Source: Haemophilus parainfluenzae (GTDB lineage: Bacteria > Pseudomonadota > Gammaproteobacteria > Enterobacterales > Pasteurellaceae). From it: 64,000 nt of DNA. Positions 20,289-29,779 of the stretch are shown here, piece after piece. The first letter of the stretch is position 1. Each line of letters begins with the position of its first letter. A model generated the notes under the pieces. The model saw only the letters and a program-made list of their open reading frames with translations. It ran no database searches and was not told the origin of the DNA. The position numbers and the translations under genes were made by a program. Location: NCBI RefSeq assembly GCF_036288925.1, contig NZ_CP127167.1, positions 2,164,072 through 2,228,071 on the forward strand, in the 5' to 3' direction.

Positions 20289-21284
20289 ATGAAGCAAAAA
20301 CGCCCGACTCTACAAGATATTGCCGACCATCTAGGCATGACTAAAATGACGGTAAGCCGTTATTTACGTAATTCTAATTCTGTTGCGAAAGAGACTCAGA
20401 AACGTATTGCGGTGGCAATTGAACAGTTTGGTTATATTCCTAATCGTGCGCCAGAAATTTTGTCTAATGCAAAGAGTAAAGCGATTGGTGTACTGCTCCC
20501 CTCCTTAACAAATCATGTATTTGCAGATGTATTAAAAGGCATTGAGCAAGTTGCCGATATTGCAGGTTATCAGACGATGCTTGCACACTATGGATATAGT
20601 GTAAAAAAAGAAGAAGAACGTATCGAAAGTTTACTTTCCTATAATGTGGATGGATTAATCTTATCTGAAAACTACCACTCTTTACGTACCCTTAAAATGA
20701 TTGAAATCGCCAATATTCCAGTCATTGAAATCATGGATAGTTCCCAACCTGGCATTCAACAAGTCATTGGTTTTGATAACGTTGCTGCGGCACAAGCTAT
20801 GGTAGAAACCATGATTCAGCGTGGTTATAAAAATATCGTCTATTTCACAGCAAGAATGGATAAACGAACCCAATTAAAAATGCAAGGTTATGAACAAGCC
20901 ATGAAAAAATATGGGTTAGAACCTTATAGCTTGATTACTGAAGCCGCATCTTCTTTCACATTGGGTGGAAAACAGCTACGTAAAATTTTAGAAGAACGTC
21001 CTGAAACAAACGGTGTCTTTTGTACAAATGATGACTTAGCAATTGGTGCATTATTTGAATGCCAGCGATTAGGTATTGCTGTGCCTCAACAGATTGCAAT
21101 TGCAGGGTTTCATGGACATGACGTAGGCTTTTCGGTCACACCTCAGCTCGCAACGGTTATGACTCCTCGTTTAGAAATTGGCAAACTTGCCGCACAAGAA
21201 TTGTTAGTAAGACTCAATAATGAGCCACTAAAAGAGAAAATAATTGATCTAGGGTTTAAAATCCATTTAGGTGAAAGCATATAA
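20289..21284 (+). CDS. gntR: LacI-family gluconate operon repressor GntR
   Basis: The 331-residue LacI/GalR-type regulator has an N-terminal helix-turn-helix (residues 7-28, TLQDIADHLGMTKMTVSRYL) and a periplasmic-binding-like sugar domain. Similarity to E. coli GntR and the convergent gntK make gluconate the likely effector. Two operators matching the ATGTTACnnGTAACAT consensus lie before gntK and before the permease gene, so it probably represses both divergent units. The start has no strong ribosome-binding sequence. Confidence 0.92.
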   Translation: MKQKRPTLQDIADHLGMTKMTVSRYLRNSNSVAKETQKRIAVAIEQFGYIPNRAPEILSNAKSKAIGVLLPSLTNHVFADVLKGIEQVADIAGYQTMLAHYGYSVKKEEERIESLLSYNVDGLILSENYHSLRTLKMIEIANIPVIEIMDSSQPGIQQVIGFDNVAAAQAMVETMIQRGYKNIVYFTARMDKRTQLKMQGYEQAMKKYGLEPYSLITEAASSFTLGGKQLRKILEERPETNGVFCTNDDLAIGALFECQRLGIAVPQQIAIAGFHGHDVGFSVTPQLATVMTPRLEIGKLAAQELLVRLNNEPLKEKIIDLGFKIHLGESI

Positions 21285-21332
21285 GCTGTGCGATCAAAAA
21301 AATACCAACATTTTGACCGCACTTCTTTTACT

Positions 21333-21863
21333 TTAGATCAGAGGTTTTAATACCTCAACACAACGTTCAATTACTTGCTCAAAACTTCCAGAAATATCCA
21401 CATGAATAACATCTGATTCATCTTGACCTGGCACTTCCAGCGTCTCAAACTGACTTTTTAGCATATCAGTTTTCATATAATGCCCTTTACGCTGTTTCAT
21501 GCGCTCAAGTACCAGTTCAAAAGAGCCTTCTAAAAATAAGAACTTCACATTTCCATTTCCTTCACGAATGAGATTGCGGTATTTTTTCTTTAGTGCAGAA
21601 CAAATAATGATCCCCACTTCACTTTTTCGTTCTAGACTAAATGCTGCATCACGAATACGCTCCAACCAAGGTGCGCGATCTTCATCATTTAACGGATGCC
21701 CCTCTCCCATTTTGATGATATTCGCTCTAGGATGAAGATCATCACCATCAATTAACTTTATTCCTAAACGATGAGCCACCTCTGTTCCTACGGAGGTTTT
21801 ACCCGTACTTGATACGCCCATTAGAATAAAACTTTTTCCCATATTTTCTTGTTTATGACTCAT
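21333..21863 (-). CDS. gntK: Gluconokinase
   Basis: GntK phosphorylates D-gluconate to 6-phosphogluconate for the Entner-Doudoroff or pentose phosphate pathway. P-loop GVSSTGKTSVG is near the N-terminus, followed by DGDDLHPRANIIKM, a conserved gluconate-binding segment, and CSALKKKYR. Adjacent ATGs at 21866 and 21863 and an upstream ATG at 21893 are all possible; 21863 (176 aa) has the best spacing from CAGAGG. It is divergent from the permease gene, with GntR and CRP sites between them. Confidence 0.92.
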   Translation of the reverse strand: MSHKQENMGKSFILMGVSSTGKTSVGTEVAHRLGIKLIDGDDLHPRANIIKMGEGHPLNDEDRAPWLERIRDAAFSLERKSEVGIIICSALKKKYRNLIREGNGNVKFLFLEGSFELVLERMKQRKGHYMKTDMLKSQFETLEVPGQDESDVIHVDISGSFEQVIERCVEVLKPLI

Positions 21864-21910
21864 CATACACCTCTGCAAATTTTCATTTACCATACTCTAA
21901 TTACAAACAA

Positions 21911-21953
21911 AATGTTACTGGTAACATTTTATTTTGTGATTAATATCACAAAA
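21911..21953 (-). promoter_or_regulatory. GntR operator and CRP site before gntK
   Basis: AATGTTACTGGTAACATT (21911-21928) is a perfect dyad apart from its TG centre and matches the GntR operator. TGTGA-N6-TCACA at 21935-21950, with matching TTT/AAA flanks, is a near-ideal CRP site just upstream of it relative to gntK. Confidence 0.8.
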
Positions 21954-21998
21954 TAAATTCATAATCATAATTAACCGCACTTTTAAAGATAAAAATTA

Positions 21999-22071
21999 TG
22001 TGAATGAGATCACAATTTTGAAAAGTCATCGTTTACCAAATGTTAAATCAAGCGTATGTTACGGGTAACAA
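21999..22071 (+). promoter_or_regulatory. CRP site and GntR operator before the gluconate permease gene
   Basis: TGTGA-N6-TCACA lies at 21999-22014 and a second GntR-type operator ATGTTACGGGTAACA at 22056-22070, 20 bp before the permease start. Together with the gntK sites this indicates catabolite-activated, gluconate-inducible divergent transcription. Confidence 0.75.
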
Positions 22072-22090
22072 TTCTATTTGGAGAACAACC

Positions 22091-23440
22091 ATGCTCATTG
22101 CAATTATGATCGTAGCAATCTTATTGCTCCTTTTACTTATTATTAAATTCAAAGTTCATGCTTTTGTGGCATTAATTATTGTGAGTTTACTTACCGCTCT
22201 GGCGGCTGGGATTCCGGTGGAAAAAATTCTGCCAACCTTGCTTGGTGGATTTGGCAATACGCTTGCGGCAGTTGCCTTATTAGTAGGTTTAGGTGCAATG
22301 ATTGGTCGGCTTCTTGAAATTACTGGCGGAGCAAAAGTGCTTGCCGACACGTTAATTAATAAATTTGGTGAGAAAAAAGCACCACTTGCATTAGGTATTG
22401 CTGCATTACTCTTTGGTTTTCCTATTTTCTTTGATGCAGGCCTTGTCGTAATGCTACCTATCATCTTCAGTGTCGCAAAACGGTTTGGTGGTTCTGTCTT
22501 ACGCTATGCTTTTCCCGTTGCAGGAGCATTTGCTGTAATGCACGCTTTTTTACCACCACATCCAGGCCCTGTTGCATCTGGTGATTTATTAGGCGTGAAC
22601 ATTGGTTTATTGGTCATTGTTGGCTTAGTTTGTGCAATTCCAACATGGTATATTGGGACTTACTTATTTAGTCTATTCATCAGTAAAAAAATTCACGTTG
22701 ATTTACCAAAAGCATTCTTAAATGCCGTCGCAATCAGTGAAACCTCTGTGCAAAATCCGCCAAGCTTTACCCGTGTAATAACGATCTTATTACTACCTAT
22801 TCTTTTGATCTTATTAGACACGGGTTTAAACACATTAAGCGTGGCAAAAATAATTGACGGTTCACAAACCTGGGTTGAAGCACTGCGCTTAATTGGTAAA
22901 ACGCCTGTTGCCTTACTAATCACTTTAATTATTTCCATTTTGTTATTAAAAGAACAGCGTAGCTATGAACAAATTGAAAAAATTTGTGATAATGCCTTAG
23001 GTCCAATTTGCTCTATCGTGCTCGTTACTGGTGCAGGCGGAATGTTTGGAGGTGTATTACGTGCCAGTGGTATTGGTGATGTATTATCTACGATGCTTTC
23101 CAATACCGGAATGCCAATCATTGTTGCCGCTTTCGTTATCGCCATGGTAATGCGTGTCGCACAAGGTTCTGCAACTGTTGCTTTAACTACGGCTGCTGCA
23201 CTAATTTCGCCTACCGTTGCTGCGGCAACTGACTTGAGCCAATTTGATCTTTGCTTCATTGTAATCGCTATTGCATCAGGTGCAACAGTGCTTTCTCACG
23301 TAAATGATTCAGGTTTCTGGCTGATCAGCCGTTTCTTAGAAATGGATACAAAAACGACATTAAAAACGTGGACATTACTAGAGACATCTATCGGTATTGT
23401 GGGCTTTATTATTGCATTAATTGGAAGCCTGCTCTTCTAA
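22091..23440 (+). CDS. gntP: Gluconate:H+ symporter, GntP family
   Basis: The 449-residue permease has about 12-14 hydrophobic segments and GntP-family motifs such as GFGNTLAAVALLVGLGAMIG, FPIFFDAGLV and AQGSATVALTTAAALISP. The ATG at 22091 follows GGAG by 7 bases; the open frame runs upstream to 22040 across the GntR operator, so that extension is rejected. Family members in E. coli are GntT, GntU, GntP and IdnT. The locus context (gntR, gntK) supports gluconate, but the exact paralogue name is uncertain. Confidence 0.9.
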   Translation: MLIAIMIVAILLLLLLIIKFKVHAFVALIIVSLLTALAAGIPVEKILPTLLGGFGNTLAAVALLVGLGAMIGRLLEITGGAKVLADTLINKFGEKKAPLALGIAALLFGFPIFFDAGLVVMLPIIFSVAKRFGGSVLRYAFPVAGAFAVMHAFLPPHPGPVASGDLLGVNIGLLVIVGLVCAIPTWYIGTYLFSLFISKKIHVDLPKAFLNAVAISETSVQNPPSFTRVITILLLPILLILLDTGLNTLSVAKIIDGSQTWVEALRLIGKTPVALLITLIISILLLKEQRSYEQIEKICDNALGPICSIVLVTGAGGMFGGVLRASGIGDVLSTMLSNTGMPIIVAAFVIAMVMRVAQGSATVALTTAAALISPTVAAATDLSQFDLCFIVIAIASGATVLSHVNDSGFWLISRFLEMDTKTTLKTWTLLETSIGIVGFIIALIGSLLF

Positions 23441-23784
23441 TCTTTGAATATCACTTATTCACTGAAATTATTCATTCTCGTTCTGAGCCTTGCTACAGCA
23501 GGGCTCAGCCGCTCACATGCCTATTCCACTGCTAATTTTACCGTTCACTTGTTCGGGGAATTAAAGCTTAAATCTTGTCTGCATCACTCAAAAAAATAAA
23601 CAACTTTTTCAATTAAATTTTTCATTACCATAGTAAATTACTCAGTTTTAGGTAATATTTTGATTGCACAATACCATATATAATTACTCAGGTATTTTAC
23701 CTTGCGTAAAATGTCGCTTTAGATGAACATTCTTAGCATGTAATCATCGAGCATCCAATTTTATAATAATCTAGGAGTGATAAA
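23441..23784. other. Intergenic region between gluconate permease and norB
   Basis: No gene is seen. A 7-bp stem, CTGAGCC (23483-23489) with GGCTCAG (23502-23508), probably ends the permease transcript but lacks a clear T run. The rest holds the norB promoter region, with TATAAT at 23679-23684 and an inverted repeat just after it. Confidence 0.6.
23694..23712 (+). promoter_or_regulatory. Inverted repeat in norB promoter, candidate operator
   Basis: ATTTTAC (23694-23700), CTTGC, GTAAAAT (23706-23712) is a perfect 7-bp dyad. It lies about 10 bp after a TATAAT box, so near the predicted transcription start, a repressor-like position. An NO-responsive regulator such as NsrR is a plausible but unproven partner. 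Confidence 0.45.
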
Positions 23785-26025
23785 ATGGGACAGTATAAAA
23801 AGTTCTGGTACCTATTAGTCGCCGTATTAATTGGAGCATTCTCCATTCTCGGTTACTATGGGTTTGAAGTGTATCGTGAAGCACCACCAATTCCGCAACA
23901 ATATGTTTCAGAATCAGGTGAAAAAGTGATTACTCACGATGAAATTTTACATGGTCAAACTGCTTGGCAAACCACTGGTGGTATGCAAGTAGGTTCTATT
24001 TGGGGGCATGGTGCATACCAAGCGCCTGACTGGACTGCAGATTGGCTTCACCGTGAATTAACTAACTGGTTGGATATTACAGCGAACCAAGAATTTGGTA
24101 AAAACTTTGCTGATTTAAATGATGAACAGCAAACGTTATTAAAAGCGCGTTTAACCAAAGAATATCGTGGTAGCAAAGTTGAAAACGGTACTGTTGTGCT
24201 TTCAAATACCCGTTTAGCGGCAATGGAAAAAACTGCACAATACTACATTTCTTTATACGGCGATGATCCTGCCACTAAAGTCACTCGTGAACACTTTGCG
24301 ATGAAGGATAATACCCTCCCTGACTTACAAGCACGTAAAGACTTAACTAAATTCTTCTTCTGGACAGCATGGACTGCCTCTGCAGAACGTCCAAATACAA
24401 ATGCAAGTTATACTAACAATTGGCCACATGAGCCATTAATCAATAACGTGCCAACACCAGAAAACGTGATTTGGTCTATTGCGAGTGTGGTATTCCTCAT
24501 TGCAGGTATTGGTTTTGTTGTATGGATTTGGTCATTCAAAAAACGTGAAGATGAAAAAGAACCACCAATGCCTGAGTTCGATCCACTCACAAAATTACAA
24601 CTTACGCCTTCTCAACGCGCATTAGGTAAATATCTCTTTACGGTGCTTGCATTATTCTTACTGCAAGTGAATTTAGGGGCGATTGTTGCTCACTATACTG
24701 TTGAAGGTCAAGAATTCTATGGTATTGATATCTCTCAATACTTACCTTATTCATTAGTGCGTACATGGCATATTCAAGCGGCATTATTCTGGATTGCAAT
24801 GGCATTCTTAGCTGGCGGTTTATTCCTAGCACCGATCATCAATGGTGGTAAAGATCCGAAATTCCAAAAATTGGGCGTGGATGTTTTATTCTGGGCATTA
24901 GTGGTATTAGTCGTCGGTTCATTCACTGGTAGCTATTTAGCAATTGCACATATTCTTCCAGAAGAATGGAGCTTCATGTTCGGTCACCAAGGCTATGAGT
25001 TCATTGACTTAGGTCGTTTCTGGCAAGCGGTGAAATTCGCAGGCATCTTATTCTGGTTAGTCTTAATGCTTCGCGGTACAGTGAATGCATTCAAACAACC
25101 TGGTGATAAAAACTTATTGGCATTATTCTTCGCCTCAGTAATTGCGATCGGTTTATTCTATGGCCCAGCATTATTCTATGGCGAGCACACTCACATTTCT
25201 GTGATGGAATACTGGCGTTGGTGGGTAGTTCACCTATGGGTAGAAGGCTTCTTTGAAGTATTCTCTGTCGCGGCACTCTCATTCATTTTTGTAAGTTTAG
25301 GTTTAGTTTCACGTCGTACTGCAACTGTGGCAACCATTACTGAAGCGGCATTGTTCTTAATCGGCGGTATTCCTGGTACGTTCCACCACCTATACTTCGC
25401 AGGCGCAACCACCCCAATTATCGCAGTAGGTGCGTCATTCTCAGCACTTGAAGTGGTTCCATTAGTGTTATTAGGTCATGAAGCTTGGGAACACTGGGCG
25501 ATGCAACAAAAAACACCTTGGATGGACCGTTTAAAATGGCCTCTTTACTGCTTCGTAGCCGTTGCATTCTGGAATATGTTAGGTGCTGGTGTATTTGGTT
25601 TCTTAATCAATCCACCAATTTCACTCTACTATGTTCAAGGCTTAAACACGACTGCCGTTCACGCGCACGCTGCATTATTCGGTGTGTATGGCTTCTTAGC
25701 ATTAGGCTTCGTCTTCTTAATCGCTCGTTATTTACGTCCGGATACACCATTTAACGATAAGTTAATGAAATGGGGATTCTGGTTATTAAACGGCGGTTTA
25801 GTACTCATGATCGTATCAAGCTTACTACCTATCGGTGTTATTCAAGGATATGCAAGTATCTCTGAAGGCTTATGGTATGCACGTAGTGAAGAATTTATGC
25901 AACAACCATTATTCGATACCTTACGTTGGGTTCGTTTAGGTGGTGATGTGGTATTCATCTTCGGTGCACTCGCCTTCTTCTGGCAAATCTTTACGATGAT
26001 TTTCTTCAAACCGAAAAATAGCTAG
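23785..26025 (+). CDS. norB: Quinol-dependent nitric oxide reductase (qNor)
   Basis: NorB reduces NO to N2O with quinol electrons at the inner membrane. At 746 residues it is the single-subunit qNor form. It has an N-terminal membrane segment (about residues 8-28), a periplasmic cytochrome-like domain without heme c motif, and then a 12-14-helix heme-copper-oxidase-like core. Candidate heme and non-heme iron ligands lie in TWHIQAALFW, VVHLWVEGFFEVF, GTFHHLYFAG and VHAHAALFG. The ribosome-binding sequence is AGGAG. It probably serves NO detoxification in the host, and a palindromic terminator follows. Confidence 0.95.
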   Translation: MGQYKKFWYLLVAVLIGAFSILGYYGFEVYREAPPIPQQYVSESGEKVITHDEILHGQTAWQTTGGMQVGSIWGHGAYQAPDWTADWLHRELTNWLDITANQEFGKNFADLNDEQQTLLKARLTKEYRGSKVENGTVVLSNTRLAAMEKTAQYYISLYGDDPATKVTREHFAMKDNTLPDLQARKDLTKFFFWTAWTASAERPNTNASYTNNWPHEPLINNVPTPENVIWSIASVVFLIAGIGFVVWIWSFKKREDEKEPPMPEFDPLTKLQLTPSQRALGKYLFTVLALFLLQVNLGAIVAHYTVEGQEFYGIDISQYLPYSLVRTWHIQAALFWIAMAFLAGGLFLAPIINGGKDPKFQKLGVDVLFWALVVLVVGSFTGSYLAIAHILPEEWSFMFGHQGYEFIDLGRFWQAVKFAGILFWLVLMLRGTVNAFKQPGDKNLLALFFASVIAIGLFYGPALFYGEHTHISVMEYWRWWVVHLWVEGFFEVFSVAALSFIFVSLGLVSRRTATVATITEAALFLIGGIPGTFHHLYFAGATTPIIAVGASFSALEVVPLVLLGHEAWEHWAMQQKTPWMDRLKWPLYCFVAVAFWNMLGAGVFGFLINPPISLYYVQGLNTTAVHAHAALFGVYGFLALGFVFLIARYLRPDTPFNDKLMKWGFWLLNGGLVLMIVSSLLPIGVIQGYASISEGLWYARSEEFMQQPLFDTLRWVRLGGDVVFIFGALAFFWQIFTMIFFKPKNS

Positions 26026-26038
26026 TCTCCTCATCACA

Positions 26039-26068
26039 TAAAAGCAACCAAAATTTTGGTTGCTTTTA
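26039..26068. terminator. Palindromic terminator after norB
   Basis: The arms AAAAGCAACCAAAA and TTTTGGTTGCTTTT are exact complements with no spacer, followed by ATTTGTT. This is usable as an intrinsic terminator on the plus strand. Confidence 0.7.
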
Positions 26069-26201
26069 TTTGTTAAATATTCGTTAATTTTCTAACCGTA
26101 ATTTGATCCATATCAAATCTTTTACCCTCTTTTAAGTATAAAAAAATTCTTAGTTAGATCTATACTACTTGCACCTTCAACTTTTTTTATAAAATATCAA
26201 C

Positions 26202-26540
26202 ATGAGTGAGAATCCATTTAAAGCACACTGGTCATCAAAAGGTAATACCCTATGCCTAGGACATTGGAACATTACTTATCTTGGCCTTCCCATTGTCCTA
26301 CCCATAGAGCGCCATGATAAAGATATGGGGACAAATAATATCTATAATTTCATGGATCCTGATGATGAACTTTATCGTGAGGGATTAACAGAAGATGATT
26401 GGATTGTAGAAAATATCGATTGGTTATCTGATGTATTTATTGAACACAATATTCCATTAGAAGAAGAAACCATACGAGCATTTTATAAAGCGGTGAATAA
26501 GGAAGATTGGCGCTGTGGGAGCTGTGGTGGATGTATTTAA
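26202..26540 (+). CDS. Conserved small acidic protein with C-terminal CGSCGGC motif
   Basis: The function is not recognised. The 112-residue protein is acidic, probably cytosolic, with no signal peptide. Notable features are a basic N-terminal third (KAHWSSKGNTLCLGHWNITYLGLPIVLP), an acidic middle (MDPDDELYREGLTEDDWIVEN) and the tail RCGSCGGCI, with three closely spaced Cys that could bind metal or form disulfides. The coding frame is clean and has its own promoter-like AT-rich leader; a USS follows the stop. It is separated from upp by 121 bp. Confidence 0.7.
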   Translation: MSENPFKAHWSSKGNTLCLGHWNITYLGLPIVLPIERHDKDMGTNNIYNFMDPDDELYREGLTEDDWIVENIDWLSDVFIEHNIPLEEETIRAFYKAVNKEDWRCGSCGGCI

Positions 26541-26661
26541 TAGCAAAGTGCGGTTAATTTTATCATTGTTTTTATACTGAACTGTCATAATAAAAACACT
26601 AGAAAATTCAATATTTCTGATATAGAATTTTTCGATTTGTTTTTTAAAAGGGAGAAAAAAG

Positions 26662-27288
26662 ATGAAACTTGTTGAAGTAAAACACCCGCTCGTTAAGCAT
26701 AAATTAGGCGTGATGCGCGAAGCTGAGATTGACACTAAGAAATTCCGTGAACTTGCAACCGAAATTGGTAGTTTACTAACTTATGAGGCGACCGCAGACC
26801 TTGAAACAGAAAAAGTGACCATCAATGGTTGGAATGGTCCTGTTGAAATAGAACGTATCAAAGGTAAAAAAGTTACTGTTGTACCAATTTTACGTGCGGG
26901 GCTAGGCATGATGGATGGCGTGTTAGAACATGTTCCAAGCGCTCGAATTAGTGTAGTAGGAATTTACCGAAATGAAGAAACACTTGAGCCTGTTCCTTAC
27001 TTCCAAAAACTCGCCAGTGATTTAAATGAACGTCTAGCTATCGTTGTAGATCCAATGCTTGCAACCGGTGGTTCAATGATCTCCACAATTGATTTATTAA
27101 AAGCAAAAGGTTGCCAACACATCAAAGTATTAGTATTAGTCGCGGCGCCTGAAGGGATCAAAGCATTAGAAAAAGCACATCCAGATATCGAACTTTATTG
27201 CGCATCTATTGATGATCACTTAAATGAACAAGGTTACATCATCCCTGGCTTGGGTGATGCCGGTGATAAGATTTTTGGGACGAAATAA
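26662..27288 (+). CDS. upp: Uracil phosphoribosyltransferase
   Basis: Upp makes UMP from uracil and PRPP in pyrimidine salvage. The 208-residue protein has the PRPP-binding motif [11 protein letters not shown] and the uracil-binding C-terminal segment [14 protein letters not shown]. The ribosome-binding sequence is GGGAG. It is followed by the uracil permease gene uraA, as in many gamma-proteobacteria. A hairpin with a T run between them may attenuate uraA. Confidence 0.97.
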   Translation: MKLVEVKHPLVKHKLGVMREAEIDTKKFRELATEIGSLLTYEATADLETEKVTINGWNGPVEIERIKGKKVTVVPILRAGLGMMDGVLEHVPSARISVVGIYRNEETLEPVPYFQKLASDLNERLAIVVDPMLATGGSMISTIDLLKAKGCQHIKVLVLVAAPEGIKALEKAHPDIELYCASIDDHLNEQGYIIPGLGDAGDKIFGTK

Positions 27289-27300
27289 TTCCCTTTTAAT

Positions 27301-27327
27301 AAGACGGCATTTATAGCCGTCTTTTTT
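27301..27327 (+). terminator. Terminator or attenuator between upp and uraA
   Basis: AAGACGGC (27301-27308) and GCCGTCTT (27316-27323) pair around a 7-nt loop, followed by a T run. Confidence 0.75.
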
Positions 27328-27408
27328 CCGTGCGTGAAAACACAAAAGCTAAAAAAGCATTAAAACCGACCGCACTTTCAGTTAATTCAAACCGAGAGTT
27401 GAAACTAA

Positions 27409-28656
27409 ATGAGTAATCAAACTACAACCGCACCTGTTGAGGTGCAAAGCATGGGCAAACAAGCGTTTGTCGGTTTACAGATGTTATTTGTTGCCTTTGG
27501 CGCCTTAGTATTAGTTCCTTTAATCACTGGATTAAATTCTAATACAGCCCTTCTAACCGCAGGTATCGGTACACTACTTTTCCAGCTTTGTACCGGTAAA
27601 CAAGTCCCTATTTTCTTAGCCTCCTCTTTTGCCTTTATTGCGCCTATTCAATATGGCGTACAAACTTGGGGTATTCCAACCACAATGGGTGGGCTTGCTT
27701 GTGCGGGCTTAGTCTATTTTGCACTATCAACCTTAGTTAAATTGCGCGGTAGTGCTGCACTTGAGCGTATCTTCCCACCTGTTGTTGTAGGCCCAGTCAT
27801 TATCATTATTGGTATGGGACTTGCCCCCGTTGCTGTTGATATGGCATTGGGTAAAAACAGTACATATAGTTATGAACATTCGGTGTTGGTTTCTATGATT
27901 ACCTTAGTCACTACCCTTTCTGTTGCGGTATTTGCCAAAGGTATAATGAAACTGATTCCAATTATGTTTGGTATCGTTGCTGGCTATGTGGTTTGTTTAT
28001 TCCTAGGATTAATTAACTTCCAACCTGTTTTAGATGCAAAATGGTTTGAATTACCCCAATTAACTAAACCAGAATTTAATTTAGAAGCCATTCTTTATAT
28101 GCTACCCATTGCTATCGCACCAGCCGTTGAACATGTTGGCGGTATTATGGCAATCAGTTCTGTAACAGGTAAAGATTTTTTTAAAAAACCAGGCCTACAT
28201 CGAACGCTATTAGGTGATGGTGTTGCAACCGCTGCGGCATCATTAGTCGGAGGCCCTCCAAATACGACTTATGCTGAAGTGACTGGTGCCGTCATGCTAA
28301 CTCGCAACTTTAATCCAAATATTATGACCTGGGCTGCAGTATGGGCAATTGCGATTTCCTTCTGCGGTAAAGTAGGCGCATTCCTTTCTACTATTCCAAC
28401 TATCGTAATGGGGGGGATTATGATGTTGGTATTCGGTTCAATTGCTGTTGTCGGGATGAGTACCTTAATTAAAGGAAAAGTCGATGTCACTGCGCCTCGC
28501 AACCTTTGTATTATTTCCGTCGTGATGACTTTTGGTATTGGTAATATGTTCGTCAACGTAGGAGATCTCGTATCTTTAAAAGGAATTAGCCTTTGTGCTA
28601 TCGTTGCTATTGTACTGAACTTAATTTTACCAAATGAAAAAAATGAAGTAGAATAA
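27409..28656 (+). CDS. uraA: Uracil permease (NCS2 family)
   Basis: UraA is a uracil:proton symporter of the inner membrane. The 415-residue protein has about 14 hydrophobic segments. Family-specific motifs include [13 protein letters not shown] and the NCS2 signatures [10 protein letters not shown], with the substrate-binding glutamate, and [10 protein letters not shown]. It lies downstream of upp and supplies that enzyme's substrate. hda follows after 71 bp, as in E. coli. Confidence 0.96.
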   Translation: MSNQTTTAPVEVQSMGKQAFVGLQMLFVAFGALVLVPLITGLNSNTALLTAGIGTLLFQLCTGKQVPIFLASSFAFIAPIQYGVQTWGIPTTMGGLACAGLVYFALSTLVKLRGSAALERIFPPVVVGPVIIIIGMGLAPVAVDMALGKNSTYSYEHSVLVSMITLVTTLSVAVFAKGIMKLIPIMFGIVAGYVVCLFLGLINFQPVLDAKWFELPQLTKPEFNLEAILYMLPIAIAPAVEHVGGIMAISSVTGKDFFKKPGLHRTLLGDGVATAAASLVGGPPNTTYAEVTGAVMLTRNFNPNIMTWAAVWAIAISFCGKVGAFLSTIPTIVMGGIMMLVFGSIAVVGMSTLIKGKVDVTAPRNLCIISVVMTFGIGNMFVNVGDLVSLKGISLCAIVAIVLNLILPNEKNEVE

Positions 28657-28727
28657 CGCACTCAACAAAGGGTTAAATGAGAATTTAGCCCTTTCTTGTT
28701 ATTACTTTTAGAGCAACGAATTAACTT

Positions 28728-29423
28728 GTGAGTCAACAGCTTTCTTTACCTATTTATCAAATCGATGATGAAACATTAGCTAATTTTTATGGCGATAATA
28801 ATGCATTATTGCTCAATTCATTGCGTCAAAATATGGCTGAATTACAACAACAATTTTTCTACCTTTGGGGACATAAAAGTGTTGGAAAAACCCATCTTTT
28901 ACGCGCACTTAGCAATGAATATATTCATCAAAAACGCAGTACAATTTATGTGCCGTTAAGTAAATCACGTTATTTTTCTACTGCAGTGTTTGAGAATTTA
29001 GAACAACAAGAACTCGTCTGCCTAGATGATTTACAAACTGTCATTGGTGACTCAGAATGGGAAGTCGCTTTATTTGATCTTTTCAATCGAATTAAAGATA
29101 ATAACAAAACATTGTTGATTGTCAGCGCCTCTTTATCTCCCTCTGCATTACCAGTAAAACTACCCGATCTTGCCTCACGCCTTAAGTGGGGAGAAAGTTA
29201 CCAACTTATTGCGCTTACTGATGAGCAAAAACTACACGCATTAAAACAAAACGCTTATCAACGAGGAATTACCCTCTCTGATGAAATCATCAGTTTCATG
29301 TTTAATCGGTTAGATCGTGACATGTCTACGCTAAAAGAAGCGCTTAATCAACTTGATAAGGCCTCGCTTCAAGCACAACGCCATCTCACAATACCTTTTG
29401 TCAAATCAACTCTAAATTTATAG
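28728..29423 (+). CDS. hda: DnaA regulatory inactivator Hda
   Basis: Hda stimulates ATP hydrolysis by DnaA after initiation (RIDA), working with the beta clamp. The 231-residue AAA+ protein starts with a GTG. The clamp-binding motif QLSLPI lies at residues 4-9. The Walker A motif is GHKSVGKT (48-55), Walker B is VCLDDLQ, and the arginine-finger region contains LASRLKWGE. The upp-uraA-hda order matches E. coli and H. influenzae. The gene ends at a hairpin shared with the convergent lipoprotein gene. Confidence 0.93.
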   Translation: MSQQLSLPIYQIDDETLANFYGDNNALLLNSLRQNMAELQQQFFYLWGHKSVGKTHLLRALSNEYIHQKRSTIYVPLSKSRYFSTAVFENLEQQELVCLDDLQTVIGDSEWEVALFDLFNRIKDNNKTLLIVSASLSPSALPVKLPDLASRLKWGESYQLIALTDEQKLHALKQNAYQRGITLSDEIISFMFNRLDRDMSTLKEALNQLDKASLQAQRHLTIPFVKSTLNL

Positions 29424-29428
29424 GAAAA

Positions 29429-29454
29429 AACCGCACATTAAAAATATGCGGTTA
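29429..29454. terminator. Hairpin between hda and the convergent lipoprotein gene
   Basis: AACCGCAC and GTGCGGTT-like arms (AACCGCACAT / ATATGCGGTT) flank a short A-rich loop. It is a diverged inverted-USS type hairpin. Confidence 0.5.
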
Positions 29455-29460
29455 ATATTA

Positions 29461-29766
29461 TTACCAACAATGATGACAATATCCCACTCCAACTGCGGGT
29501 ATAATTGAAACGGGAAGACGAGAATAACTCACATTCTTTGAACGATGATCACTTGCATTGATCTCATTTGGGGTACTCTCTTTTTGAGCCACCTTGATTT
29601 TCTCTTGAGTACTTACGGTATTACCGCTTATAATTCGAGAGTTATAATCTTTCACAGTATTCATATTGTATACAGCAGCATCGCTACCAATCGTTGAAGC
29701 TTCCTGAGGAGCTGTACAACTTGTTAAAATCAATAATAAAGTAATAGAAATTAATTTTTTCATCAT
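29461..29766 (-). CDS. Small lipoprotein of unknown function
   Basis: The function is not recognised. Starting at ATG 29766 (101 aa; AAGG lies 8 bases upstream), the product has a short lipoprotein signal, KKLISITLLLILTSC, with lipobox LTSC, so it is probably anchored to the outer membrane. The mature part is hydrophilic and ends in the Cys-containing tail VGYCHHCW. An in-frame ATG at 29799 would place extra basic residues before the signal. It lies 13 bp downstream of another exported protein, so the two are probably cotranscribed. Confidence 0.7.
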   Translation of the reverse strand: MMKKLISITLLLILTSCTAPQEASTIGSDAAVYNMNTVKDYNSRIISGNTVSTQEKIKVAQKESTPNEINASDHRSKNVSYSRLPVSIIPAVGVGYCHHCW

Positions 29767-29779
29767 CTTTCTTACCTTT

